Assembly (NCBI GenBank): GCA_020137815.1
Contig: CM035360.1
Span: 7,571,743 to 7,635,742, forward strand
Reading direction: 5' to 3'
Length of the DNA stretch: 64,000 nt
Origin: Hormiphora californensis
Lineage: Eukaryota; Ctenophora; Tentaculata; Cydippida; Pleurobrachiidae
Below the pieces are notes generated by a model that had not been told where the DNA came from, did no database searches, and saw only the letters and a list, made by a program, of their open reading frames with translations. The position numbers and the translations under genes are program-made. This document shows positions 49,953 to 62,600 of the stretch, in pieces. Numbering within the stretch: the stretch's first letter is position 1; each line of letters begins with the position of its first letter.

Positions 49953-50899
49953 ACTTCCAAATGAACCATAGAATTGTCATTTTGTTTTTAATTAAGGAAT
50001 TTATGATTATAGTTAACTTTTTGATATAACGGTTGTTCGGGGCAGGAAGCTTTGATAGAGAAAGAGAGAAGGAACAAAGACAGAGAAGAAAGAGATAGAA
50101 AGAAAAGAAAAAGAGTGTGCAAAATGGGGATATCCCGAATCAGTGAATTGTTTTAAAAACTTTATGTTGGTGAAAAATAAGTCAAACCTATAGGGATGAG
50201 AGAACTGAAAAGTGAGAATGAGAAACGGAAAAAAGAAAACGAGAAGGTGTTTTGCGTTTTGTTAAAATCTCATACGCTAACTTCTTCATTGCTTTCAACA
50301 TATATTGCAGCTACCGCAGAGTGCTGCTGTTTTGTAGTCGACCTTTATTCCCTGTGTACTACATTACATTTCAACGAAATATGTCTTTGTGTGCTCCCCT
50401 GTGTGCCTTTGGAATGAAGAGAATTCAATGTAAGGTGGGATATATTAGCACTTGTTGAGTTATTATACAAGCTGGATTGAACTGTTGTACAGCTGCCTTA
50501 TATGACACTGCTAAAAGTATGACACTCTGTAAACCTTCCGCGTTTAGTGACTTGTGGTGTTTTGTGTGCACTAGCCGCCGCTGCAGCTGCAGTGGTGAAC
50601 GCAAACACAATTACATAGTTCAAACATGTTCTATCCCTTCATCTCTCTATATTTCTTACTCTATCTCTCTAGCTGTCTGACCCTATCTTTCTCTCCACCT
50701 CTTTCCGTTACTTGGTCGACATCTGCAGAAACGGATAGAAAGTGTGCCTTTACACTTTACAGCTTTGTGACATGTGCTTTTCCCTCTCCTCTTTCAGTTT
50801 ACCAATTGATAGTGAAGCATATTTGTTAAACTGTGATTTTCTCTAATCCATTATATCCTTTGTTCTAGAACCCTTAAACGACGATCCAGTACTATTACG
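49953..50899. other. Intergenic region between the tandem paralogs
   Basis: AT-rich. No exon is recognised. A TTTGTTCTAG acceptor-like site ends 31 nt before the ATG of the next gene. Confidence 0.6.
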
Positions 50900-51611
50900 A
50901 TGACCTACAACCGAAAGTCCCGTGACGCAACATCGCTAACGACCACTACTACTGCTGCACAAGGCTATGGGATCACCAACATTCAGTGTGTCCCTCCCCC
51001 GGTCCGATATGCCCGCAACAAGCCTGTAAAGTTCGAGAGTTATGGAGAGGTCTTCTGTCAGACGGCAGTAAAGCCCAAGGTATCTGAAGTGACGTCAGCC
51101 AAGTTCTCGCGCCGTCAGGATCGCCAGACCTCGCTACACCGCAGTCACAGCAGCTCCCTACTGGGGAAGGAGGATGAGGTCAAGACTGAGGAGATTGTGC
51201 CAAGAAGGAAGAGAGCAGAACCAGTTCCTCTACCGTCGAGCTACCGAGATAATGACAAAATGGGATTCAGGACCGATTGTGGCGCACAAATATGAGAGCG
51301 ATTTTGATGATTCAGCGCTGCTTGGTATAAAGAAGAAGACCTTCAAGGTAGAGGAGGATAACCTGCTGAGAGATTACGAGCGGAGGAAGGCGGAGAAAGC
51401 TAAAGCAGCGGAGAGGGAAGAAGAACGGGCTGCCAAGGCCAAGGAGGAGAAGTTAGCTCTCATTCGATCTACACCATCCACCCCATCTGCATCTCCTACT
51501 CCTAAACAACCCTCCACCCCATCCCCTACTCCTGCAGCAGCTCCTGTTGCAGAGCCAGCACCCGCAGTAAGTACTACACCAGGGGATCAGGCAGCCGAGG
51601 AAGGACAGTGA
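50900..51611 (+). CDS. Short paralog of the single-alpha-helix gene
   Basis: One exon, about 236 residues after allowing for one extra base in AAAA at 51257-51260. It shares with the upstream gene the N-terminal RKSR, YGITNI, VRYARNKPV, GEVFCQT, AKFSRRQDR and the WDSGPIVAHKYESDFD ... [17 protein letters not shown] block. The helix is very short, however, and is replaced by a Pro/Ser/Thr/Ala-rich tail (TPSTPSASPTP, PAPAVSTTPGD). The KVGKLK C-terminal motifs are absent. This looks like a tandem duplicate that lost the strut and the C-terminal end, keeping the N-terminal binding module. Function unknown. Confidence 0.75.
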
Positions 51612-51943
51612 TGGACTGAGAGATATATGTGTGCATGTATCACAAGTAAAATACTGAAGAAATTATCTAAAATGACTTGTTGAAAAAATATTTAAAATGC
51701 CTTGATTCAATCTTGTGTTCATTCACCCATGTGTGCATACATCTAATCTTCTCTCCGTCCTGTTTCTAAATCTAACGCAGTGAAAAAACCAAATTTGTTC
51801 TAAACTGTTTTATTCAGTGAAAGAAGATTATATAGAACACAATGCGTTGATCTCATGCAAAGATCTTTCGAAGATCCCTCAACGCAAATTTTACAAAGTT
51901 GGTAGAGATATAATTTGAATTTGCTCCGATTCTTTGCTCCATT
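51612..51943. other. Short intergenic region
   Basis: About 330 bp of AT-rich sequence between two plus-strand genes. Nothing is recognised. Confidence 0.6.
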
Positions 51944-53122
51944 ATGTATCTTGCTCTAACTACCCTTCTCTGCGGGTCCCTAGTCGTCGCGATTGAAGAT
52001 CCATGGACCAACCCTCCCTTCATGGCCTGTTTCAAACCTACAAACCCTTTGCAGCACCAGGCACCATACTACTCGGTGACAGCAACCAACCCTGTAGCGT
52101 GTGCAGATCTCTGTCTCCTCTACTCTAACTGCACCACTATCACATTCCATCTGGTTACCCAGTCCTGTTCCCTGTTCAATATGAACCACATTCTTTATAC
52201 CAAACCATCCATGGTACATCTGACAGCATCCATTTACTGCATCACCATCAACAGCTACTACACCTCCCTCACCATGCCTGAAGTTATTGTAATGACACTC
52301 ACAGTTGACTGCATGTTTGAGCGGAGTTTTCTGAAGGGAAATTCCAGGGTTTGTCTTTCTAGGATGGGTGCTATGTCGGTAAAGTGGGGAAAATGTTCGG
52401 GAACAAAGAGTGTGGTTTGGAAGATGGAGCAGATGAGTAATGGGCCGCCAGTTGGTAACTCTCTATCCATCTTTGTGCAGATGCGAGTTAAGTCCACTGA
52501 TCTCTGTCTTGCTCATGCTAGTAAAGTTCTTGGAGTTTCGAGTACCGGAGTTTTCCTTGCGAAATGCTCAGAGAACGTGACATCCGACCCGACCCAGCAA
52601 TTTGTGATAGTGTTTGATTCAGATATTGAGTTTGGTATAAATCTGAACATTCTAGAAACCAGTATCACAGAGCCAAATTATAGTGATCCAATCCTCTTAT
52701 ACGGAACTGTTAAAAACATAACGAATGAAGATATTATGTATTTGGAAACCATCGCCTCACAACTAAACGGATTCTTTGTTCCCGCCCATGTCATGCCTTG
52801 TGACACTTCAACCATTGGATGGAGATATGGAGAAATTCGTACCAAATCTACCCTCACCCAGGTTCCAGCGGGTGTCATGGCGACCCAGGTGTGTCCCAAT
52901 GGGGTTGAGACCACGGTGACATGTTCTAACCGCACCTTTATCGGCCTCACTAAGTGTACTGAAGAGGAGAAGGAAGTAGAGGAAGGGATGGTGGTGATAC
53001 AGAGTAAGTTGCTCTACACTCTTTACGCAATGAGTGCATCGTTCGTGTTTTTCTTTCTTATTTCTGTAGCGGTGTACTCCGTTTCTAGTGCAGTGAAAAC
53101 GGCAAGAGAGATGAATGAGTAA
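51944..53122 (+). CDS. Type I membrane protein: PAN-like, ricin-B-like and HRM-like domains
   Basis: One exon, 392 residues. A signal peptide (MYLALTTLLCGSLVVA) is followed by a PAN/apple-like segment with paired cysteines (CADLCLLYSNCTTITF...C, residues about 50-80). Next are two strands with ricin-B-lectin wording: RVCLSRMG...KWGKC...W, about 130-155, and LCLAHASKV...AKC...QQF, about 185-225. Near 310-345 the pattern T-Q-V-PAG-V-MAT-x-x-CPNG...C...C resembles the hormone-receptor (HRM) motif found before the membrane part of adhesion GPCRs. A single hydrophobic helix follows (LYAMSASFVFFFLISVAVYSV, about 360-382) with a short cytoplasmic tail. Likely a cell-surface glycan-binding or adhesion protein; domain calls are by eye and the HRM assignment is the weakest. 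Several N-glycosylation sites (NCT, NVT, NIT, NRT) suit an extracellular part. Confidence 0.7.
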   Translation: MYLALTTLLCGSLVVAIEDPWTNPPFMACFKPTNPLQHQAPYYSVTATNPVACADLCLLYSNCTTITFHLVTQSCSLFNMNHILYTKPSMVHLTASIYCITINSYYTSLTMPEVIVMTLTVDCMFERSFLKGNSRVCLSRMGAMSVKWGKCSGTKSVVWKMEQMSNGPPVGNSLSIFVQMRVKSTDLCLAHASKVLGVSSTGVFLAKCSENVTSDPTQQFVIVFDSDIEFGINLNILETSITEPNYSDPILLYGTVKNITNEDIMYLETIASQLNGFFVPAHVMPCDTSTIGWRYGEIRTKSTLTQVPAGVMATQVCPNGVETTVTCSNRTFIGLTKCTEEEKEVEEGMVVIQSKLLYTLYAMSASFVFFFLISVAVYSVSSAVKTAREMNE

Positions 53123-54027
53123 CTTTACTTTGTTCTGAGAAGTGGACCAGAATTGAAGCCATCCTACAAAGTAGCTCCTTTTTATTTTCAAACAATTTCA
53201 GCAGGGATATTCGATATAATCTTGGGTAACATAAATCAGTGTTTTCTGGACAGCTCGTCTATCTATCATGTCCGGGTTGTGCTTGTGGTACAGATATACA
53301 AGGGTGTGATGTGTACCTATATATATTATGCTGTTTAGTTATTCCAGCTCTTGATGATTATTATTTTAATAAATCCATTGCTTTATCTCTCAACAGTCAT
53401 TGGTCATTTATATTTAGCTGGTGACAAGTATAACACTACCCCTGCTATACAAGCCTACATGAAGGTCGGGGGCCCACTGCAGGTACAGACTGATAGAGTG
53501 CCGCGTGGATATTGTATTCTTCTCATGTATCTCTGTCTCTCTCAGTGTCCTTCTTTCTGTCTCTCTCTATCTTTTTCTCTATATTTCTCTATCCCTCTCT
53601 ATCTCTCTCCCTCCCATTAAGACCACTATCTAAGTCACACTAAAACATATATTCACACAGTGAAAAGCACCGAGCAGCAGAGGAGACTTTTTGCATAATC
53701 CCAGTAAGCGCACCCGACCCAACACGCACCTTTCTACCACTCCAAGCACTAAAAGCGTATCTGTACTTCAATAAAATATCAATCACACCAAAAGATAAGC
53801 TCTCCAGACTAGCAGATCCATGTACCAAGATACGCCCAGAGGATCGGTCTGATTTGGTAGGTCACGTGATCTCAAGCCACATCCTGGTCGCTGTGTGTGC
53901 AAGAGCGTCAAACAAGCTTTTCTCTTGGTTTTCGTGTGTGTTTGTGTGCGTGTCTTATCTTCAAGCACATATGCGTTTTATACCACTGTAAATAGCCTTG
54001 TAATATAATAATCTACACGCTGATTGA
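53123..54027. other. Intergenic region upstream of the matrix-protein gene
   Basis: A CT-rich stretch near 53530-53620 and AT-rich sequence. The 5'UTR and promoter of the gene at 54028 should lie here, but I cannot point to a convincing TATA box. Confidence 0.5.
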
Positions 54028-56613
54028 ATGAGGTTAGTTTAAAACCGTGTGTTGCTCTGGTGCAGATTTTAGTGTAAGATCCATTTAGTTGTAGCGTTTC
54101 TAAAAAGAGAATCAATCCAACTTGAGTTCATATATCAGTCCTTTATTTCAGAAATCTCATATTTGCGGCAGCGCTCTTATGCTGCCTGTCCCTGCTTGTT
54201 GATGGGGCTTTCCAAAGGGGTGGGGTTATTAGAGTCCGGAGAGGTCTCTCCGTGAGATATGGATATATCCGATATAGGGGAAGGAGGACAGTCATCTACT
54301 ACCGTGGCCAGCCAAGGTGCGTGTTCCTTTTTTACCTTTAACTACCACTGTGTGGGATATGAGAGATACCCATGTTCCCCGTACCTCTAAGTCCACCCCA
54401 TCCCCTTACTTTAGTTCTAGATATGACCTGGTGCTTATTGACATGTGAATGTTACTGACATGTGAACGTGTTGAGAGAGCCCGGTTAGACCTGTGGAATG
54501 CATTGATAGACAGAGAGAGCTAGTGAGATCGGCAGGTTTTACTGGTAGAGTTTAGATTAGTTTTTAGGGAAAGTTATTCAGATATATGAATCTGAATAGG
54601 CCGCCATCTTGACTTGAAAGGTGTTAACAGTTCTAGTCCAGAGAGCGTGTCTTAAACTTTGGTAGTACCCCTGTTGTTTCTGGTACAGAAGTCACGTGAC
54701 TGTTTTGTTGACGGGATATTTAAGCAGAAGTGAAGAGAGACAGAGGAGAGATTCTTCTCTCTCGGGGTTCTTCTCTCTCCCACCACTGAACATCGTGTGT
54801 GAGTCTCGTCTGTGTGATCGACCGTCCCTGAGTTTTGATATGATCGTGTTTATGAATCTCTGTGATGCGTGAATGTGTGAATGATGAACTTTGTGTGCGA
54901 GATCTCCCGAAACAGTTGCAAACTTGGTGAACTACTGTGTTTTGAGATTCCCTGGGTGACGAACCCGCAATCTGAACAAGCCTAACAACCACCCACCCAC
55001 ATATGAACGTCTAACATCCCCACCCCATACGTTCAACTGCACTTCCTACAACTCCAATAATTGATCCTCCTCCAGGACATATCATGGTCGACCAGTGTGT
55101 CGGAGGAGATGCTACATTCGTTACTGTTATATAAACAGGAGGCGTGTACCGGTCTACTACTTCACTCGCCGACCTGTCTATGGATACCGATCGAGGTAAA
55201 CTCATGTAATGATAGTTCGCCACACAGTAGTACATATTTCAAGATATATCTCAGTCGCTAATCACACTCTTCCTTGACAGAGGTGGTAGAAGGTACAGGG
55301 TGGTCTATGTGAGGCACCCTCATCACTTTGTGAACAGGGGCAGAACCATTGTACTGGATGGACCTACTTACAGGTACACAATTCTATAGATTCTACACAC
55401 AACACACTGTTCCTTATACCATCTAGATCTGAACACACAGCCTCTCTTACGGCCACTTTCATGAGTCTAACCCAATTCTCAAATATCATATTTTCTTCCC
55501 TTGTCAGGAACATGCACGGTAGAATGCTGACCAGATCTCGTACCGGATCCTTCCATGCTGGTGGTAAGGGTTGCTACTACAAGGGTGCCTTTATTCCCTA
55601 CGGATCGAGAAGGAAGACCAGCTCCTGTAATGTTTGTGTCTGCAGTGTTAGTGGAGGGTTCGCTAAACTGAAGTGCCATACTGACAGGTTTGTGATATCC
55701 GATGAGAAGATGATGAATCTTCTGGTTAAGATGTGTTCAAATGTATGATTATAGCTTTGGTTTATATCTGTATTCTGTGTTTCTCGCAGGGCTTGTCTGA
55801 TGGAGAACATGAGGCGACCCGAGGTAACCACCCACGGGTACGGTGTATCTCGAAATGGATGTAAATACGAGGGAAACATCATTCCTTTCGGGAAAATCGC
55901 CCAAGTATCTCGTTGTAAGGTAAGCATCTCTCTTTCTAAAAGTTAAATGCTTGTAATTGTAATGCCACAAAGACGTCTTGTTGGTGACTCTCTATCTCTT
56001 CCATCACCCTTTTTGTCCTAGGTGTGTGGGTGTTATGGCGAGCCCCGGGCAGCGACTGTAAAGTGTAAGATCGACAGCGCCTGTCTGAGGGGATACTGCT
56101 TGTACCATGGATATAAGATACCTTACGGGAAATCAATCGTCGCTGGATGTAAAATGTGCACCTGTAAGTAATACTTATTACTATTAGTAACTGAACTGCC
56201 AGTGTTACAGAAATCTAATCGACTAATTAACCAATTAATTAGGTACTCGTGTTGGAGGACATAGCAAGATTATTTGCAAGACTGATAATAACTGTGTCAC
56301 TCGATCTAACAGGATTCTTGCTGGACGTAGTCCTAGATTCTTCAGCAGCAGCAGCGGTGATAGTCAGATGATCTCCAGGTAGCCTGGAATCAGGGCTGGC
56401 TCCTGCCCGATATTTCTGGGGGGGTGCAGTGGCCTAAGGCCACTGTTTCCTAATAGTATCATTTGCGACCGCAGCGCCCGAAGGGAGCTCCGCCCGGGGG
56501 GGGGGGGGGGGGGGGTTGGGGCTAAGCCCCCGGAAATTTTTTAACTAAATCAAGCAAATTTTAGGGTTTTTAATCATTTGTGACGTCTACTTTCTAGATT
56601 TATGAATGCTACA

Positions 56614-56657
<44 letters not shown>

Positions 56658-59600
56658 TCAGTGATGTTCACTAGGTGATCTGTCAAAAATTCCTGAAATT
56701 TTACTAAAAATTTTGTATTTTTGGGGTGGTTTCCCAATCCAAATGGTCTCAGACAGTCAAGAATTTTTTGGGGGGGGGGGGGTGCGCACCCCCTGCACCC
56801 CCCACCTGGAGCCAGCCCTGCCTGGAATTCTATAATTTGTTATCTTTCTTTCTACAAAAACTCCTTTAGATACACATTCTACCCAACCTCGACCCATACT
56901 AATCACCTCCTCTCTCTCCAGTAGTGGAACCCTCCTCTCCTCCACCTCTTCCACCTCCTCTACTGGGCCATCTACCAAGATGTGCCTGTACAAGGGACAA
57001 CCAGTGGCCCTCTACCATTCCATCCTGGTAGACAAGTGTCAGTCCTGTACTTGCGCTGCCAACCCTGTCCCCATGTTCTACTGCCGTCAAACAGCCGCCT
57101 GCAAACAACCTGTTACTGTCGTCATGGACAGTGCTAGTGAGGTGAGTGATCGTGATTTCAAGGGATTGGTTGGGTAATATATACGTCCCTGCTTCGAAAT
57201 GAGTCCTCCTTCTTGACGTAATATCACAGTTACTTGACCAATCTTAAATCTATCATTTCAGAGTGAGAAGACGAAGAAGGCGTGTTACTTTAAGAAACAT
57301 GGCTACTTCCTGGGTGAAGAGGTAACCGTACAGAAGGGAAAGAGCTGTCGGTGTGCTAAGATGGGCGACCAATACGTTATCAGGTACTAATATAGTGGGA
57401 TAATACAGTGGGATGTTGGTTTGGATTGGATATATAATGCTGCAAAGATAGCGTGTCTAACAGCACATGTTCCCCAGGTGTCTGACCAAAGAGGAAGTGA
57501 AGGCTACCCCCATCATCAAGGAAGAGAGTAAGAGTGATGACGACGATGATTCAAAGAAGACAAGCTCAAGCAATGATGATGATGATGATGATGATGATGA
57601 CGATGATGATGACAAACAGACTGAAGGATCCACCGACATCTTCAGGTACGAAGTATCTCAAGTCCCCACCAATACTTGTTCCTATTCACATGACCTTTCG
57701 TCCGGAAATCCTTATCTACATCCACTCCAGGAACAAGTATGGATGTTTCTACAAAGGGTACTTTGCCCGATACGGGCACACAGTCCATCTGGGTAGCTGT
57801 TACAACTGTCTGTGTAGGAGGAAACCTGAGAAGATGTTCCTTTGCAAGAAACGTGACCGCTGTATCAAGGGTAGGTGGATTGGGAGATACTTTACTGACT
57901 CACATATAATATCTTTGTGAACGTGTCTGCTAAATTCATGATTCATGAAGTCACAAAATAACACCGCCGCCCCTGCAGGTAAAGAGAGGGAGGCCCTTGC
58001 TGCCCGGACCTGTACCTGGTCAGGTGTGAACTACTACGTAGGGCAGCAGTTCCGTCTCTCTGGATGTAGGGTGTGCACCTGTAGCCGCAATGAACAAGGC
58101 CCCATTGTTAGGTGCACCTTCGACAGCGCCTGTAAACAGGTAACATGGGGGAGGGAGGAGGGTATATAATGGTTTAATGGTTTTGTTTCCATTAGCGTTC
58201 ATGTAGCGGAAACAAGGAACAGTCGTTGGAATTGTTTTGACTGGTCTATGCTAATTTAATATCCTCCTTCCATTCAGGGGGCCTCTGCATCTGATAACAG
58301 TATGAACTGCCACTACAATGGCCTATCATACACCCCTGGTACCCTGTTCGAGATCAAGCCGTGCAAAGACTGTGTGTGTACCAGTCGAGGAGGCAAGCCC
58401 CGAATCAGGTGTCGATACGCACCTCGCTGCTTCAGAGACAGATATGTGGACAGGGACATCGTATACGATAGGGTGAGTGGGTGATATCAACAATGAATAC
58501 ATGTGAAAGTAAGATCCAGAAGTAAAAGTCAGTATAGAAACAACATCTCTAACTACACTCTGACACTGTCCTCTCAGATCAGTGTCAGATCCTCTGGAGG
58601 CAGGAGAAGGGGTAGTCCCAGCAACCCGTACCTGCCTGACGGTAGTGGTAGGACTCTCAACGATGTTCGACACCTACACCGTAATGTTCATGTTCACGGA
58701 TCCTCTGGGCCTCTCCACCATGCGTGAGTTACCAGTTAGTTTCGCCACATTCAACCCTTATTGGACAATTTTGAATACCTAGATCTACTCCCTACCTCTC
58801 TGATCCACGCCTCCATTTCCAGACAAGTGCAGCACGCCCGTACAGCTGGACCCAACAGGGAGCACTTTGGACACCCCCACGTCTCCCATGGTCACCATGG
58901 TCACCACCCTCATCACGGGCCTGGTGGTCAGGTACACGTGATGGATGAAAGGGTTAGTGGGACTGTCAAGGTTGTCAACATTCACTACGGAGCTACCCAG
59001 GAAGCTGTCAGCGGCTCAGGAGCTGGAGGTAGGTTGTGACTCTTCTGAGCTTGATAACACCGTCATTACATGTCATTCTAATTATATTCTCCGCTAGGTT
59101 CTACAGTTCACCACACCACAGTCCATGATGGTTCTACTGGTGGTGTGATCAGAGATGTGGATGGAGATGGAGATATTGATGCTTTCGATCATACTCACCA
59201 GAATATGGCAGGGGGATCAGGAGGAAGCACTGGAGCTTCTCACACCGTCCATCTGGGAGACAAACCCGCTAGAGGGTGAGTTTAGTAGGTTGAGTCATCA
59301 TTTCAATCTTTCCTAATTTTGAATCTAATAATCCTGACTCCTTCCTTACCTTCATTAGATGTACTCTAAAGGGAGAAACAGTGCGTTTCTGGCAGAAGGT
59401 GGCTATTTCCAAGTGTCGAGTTTGTATCTGTCTGCCCCATCCCAACCCAGTGTTTTACTGTAAGAGGAAGCCTGGTTGCAGTGAGGGAGGCAGCACTGTC
59501 AGTAGTTCAACCCCAATGACTGGAAATGTCGGATCTGGACAAGGTAAGATCAGTGCAGATTGTAAGATTTCTCAATTCACTGTGTGACACAAGATGAGAG

Positions 59601-62600
59601 CTAATAATCCCCCGATCAGGTGTGGTGTGCAAGTTGAGGGGTAAGACCTATGCCCAGGGGACGACTGTTAGAGTTGGTCTCTGCTCTGTATGTCCAGTGC
59701 AGCGCTGTTGGCTCCCACCCCATCTTCAAGTGTAGGCGACTCTCCCAGTGTTCTCACGAGGACGGATCCTCACCCATGGTGGGAAGGAAGACCTTCTACA
59801 TCTGATGATGATGATGATGACAAGAAGACTGTTGTAAAGAGCTCTAGTGAGTTCAGGGGTCTGTAGGGAGATGATGTCGGGGTGTTTATAGAACCAAAGG
59901 GCGGTTATTCTTAGTACTGTTGACCCTCAACCCATCTTAAATCCCTTCCCTAATTCCAGATCACTGTGTGTTTGGAGGAAATATCGTCTCCTTTGGGTCT
60001 CGTATTCAGTACGGCCGGTGCAAACACTGTAGTTGTGTCTCCGGCAAGAAAGGTCCTCTCTTCCTCTGTGAGAAGATTGATGGGTGTGATTCGGCCAAAC
60101 TTCCTGAGGGATCTACCGAGTCGGTACGTAGTGGTATACACAGTTCTAGGACCTAGGTCCCTTATAATACTAAAACCCCTCTCAACTGGCACTTCATTCC
60201 GGCCCCTCTCATCTAGATTCTTTTCTGTAGGTAACTGGTGACGGTAAAGGGCTGCTTGAGGAGAGTACCCCCAGTAACCAGGAGAGCTCCACCAGCAAAT
60301 CTGATGATGACAATGATGATGATGACGATGATGATGACAAGGTTTCTATAACTTTTCTTTTGTTGTTTGTGTGTTTCCTGGAAGACTAAGAGAACAATAA
60401 AGCCCTTCGCTTGTCTCCAGTCTCACGTTCTTTCTATTCTCCAGAAAAAGACGACAGACGATGATGATGATGATGAGCAGTCTAGTGTTGTTGTTTCCAA
60501 TACCAAGTCTAACGGCTGTATGTATCGGGGACAACTGATCAAGTTTGGAAATAAGGTACAGTTTGCGCTTCAGCTCACTGGAACAAGCTTCTCTTGAAGG
60601 CTAAAGACACAATTTATAGATGTAACTGGTATAATATTCTCTCTGAATGACGCAATATCTGACTCTCAGGTTGTTATCCCACCCTGCCAAAAGTGCAAGT
60701 GTGTCAGTCAGAGTGGAAACCCCGTGTTTGAGTGCAAGAACAGCTGCAACAGCACTGATGATGATGACGATGATGATGATGATGATGATGATGATGAGGA
60801 AAACACTGATGACAAAGGGGGACGTAGCAATGTAAGCATCTTGATAACTGGAGAGTAGAATGAATGGATCGTTTAGTTTTAGCCATACCCCTTTAAATAG
60901 TTCCTGGCCTTGTTGCCCCTTACTCAACAAATAACCCCATCTTCCCTCCTCTATGTAGAAGTCAGACAAGAGGAAGGGATCCAGGAATCACCGGTTTGAT
61001 ATTGATAGTGACCACGAGAGCAGTGATGTTCACACCAGCAGGTGGGTAGGGTGATGAAGTAGAACATAAGAACTTCATTGTTAACTTTCATAGTTACTGA
61101 AACTAACTCTCCATCATCCTTCTTCTGTAGGTATGGTCACTTCCGTCACGGCTCTGGGTCAGGATCTGACGATGATGACGATGACGATGACGATGATGAT
61201 GATGATGACAAGAAGACTTCAGCAGAGAACAAGATCTTTGAGTTCCATGAGACTACTGATGGAGGAGTGAGCGATGGTAAGAGAGAATGTAGGGTTATAA
61301 TCCTGACATGAGACAAAACTCCTCCAACATTAACTCCCGACACTCCCTCTCCTAAAGGTGTTGCTGCGTGGGACAGGAAGAGTGATACAAGAAGGAACAC
61401 TCCAATTACTACCAGTGGTATCAGTATGGGGGTCAACTCGGAACCTGCCCTTGGACAAACCAACCATCGGGACATTGTACACACCCATCACCGGGGGTAC
61501 CGTGTGTCTCGTTATGGTCGTGTCAGGCGAACTAGATTTGGACGTGGCTATGTGGTCAGTGAGGAAGCTGACGGATACGATTTCTGCTCATATGGAGGTA
61601 ATCTCCCGACCCACAATTTCTGTTATTTTCAATTATCCATCCCCAAATTTTGAAGTCTCAATATTCTAACTTTCCAGTGAAGTGTTTCTAATTTCCCTCT
61701 CTCCATCAGGTGTTACGATCCCAGTTGGTAATCGTGTGTTCATTTCTTCCTGCAAGTTGTGTAGGTGTGTCAAGGCCGTCCCCGGACACGGACCTCGTTT
61801 GGTTTGCTTCTGGAGAGAACACTGTGTCAGGCACAACCCACTTCCTGGTAAGATCCAGTTCTGTCGAAATCTTCCCCTTTACATATTATCTCAACTCCAA
61901 GATCACCCTATTTAATTTCTCCAGGTTGTCACGTGAGAGGAGTGGTTATTCCCAGGAACAGTCACTACAGTATTGGACAGTGCCAGGTGTGTCAGTGTCA
62001 GTACGGGTTCAATGGGTTCCATACTGGCTGTCATCACGACTCACACTGTGACCAACCATCGGCCGCGTGAGTATTGTAGTACTGTAGTACTTCTTCATAC
62101 ACAGTTTGCTGTCTACACTCCAGCTAGAGATCTAACTTCCCTCTTATTACTCTAACCCACTACAGAGTGAGAGCTATCTACGCCGTTCCAACCGCTATCC
62201 CCGTTGCTTCCTACGCGGAGCCAGCCTACCAGACTGGGTGCAATGTGGGTGATGGGAACGTTGTCAAAGATGGGGATGAGATTATCGATCGAGAGAACTG
62301 CAGGGTAAGTCTTGAGATCATAACTTGCTGTAGATTATCGTCAGAATGTGAGTGCTTTAACCTTCTCTGTACAGGTCTGTCAATGTAGGAACGGCAGTCT
62401 GGCATGTAGTCAGAAGGACTGTGGTATTGTGAAGGATGCCTCTGGCTGCTTTGTTGGAGACAGAGAGATCATGCAGGGTAGCGAAATTGGCAGGGGCTGC
62501 AAACGATGCACGTGCAATGGAAAGGGAGTTTTCATCTGCAAATATAACCAACAATGCGTCACCAGGTAATTCCAGAAGCTTTTATTTGCTAAAGAGAGTT

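Noticed and set aside
54714-54722. TATTTAAG as a TATA box of an internal promoter
   Set aside because: It lies in intron 2 of the matrix gene; the upstream exons join in phase and give a signal peptide, so an internal start is not needed.
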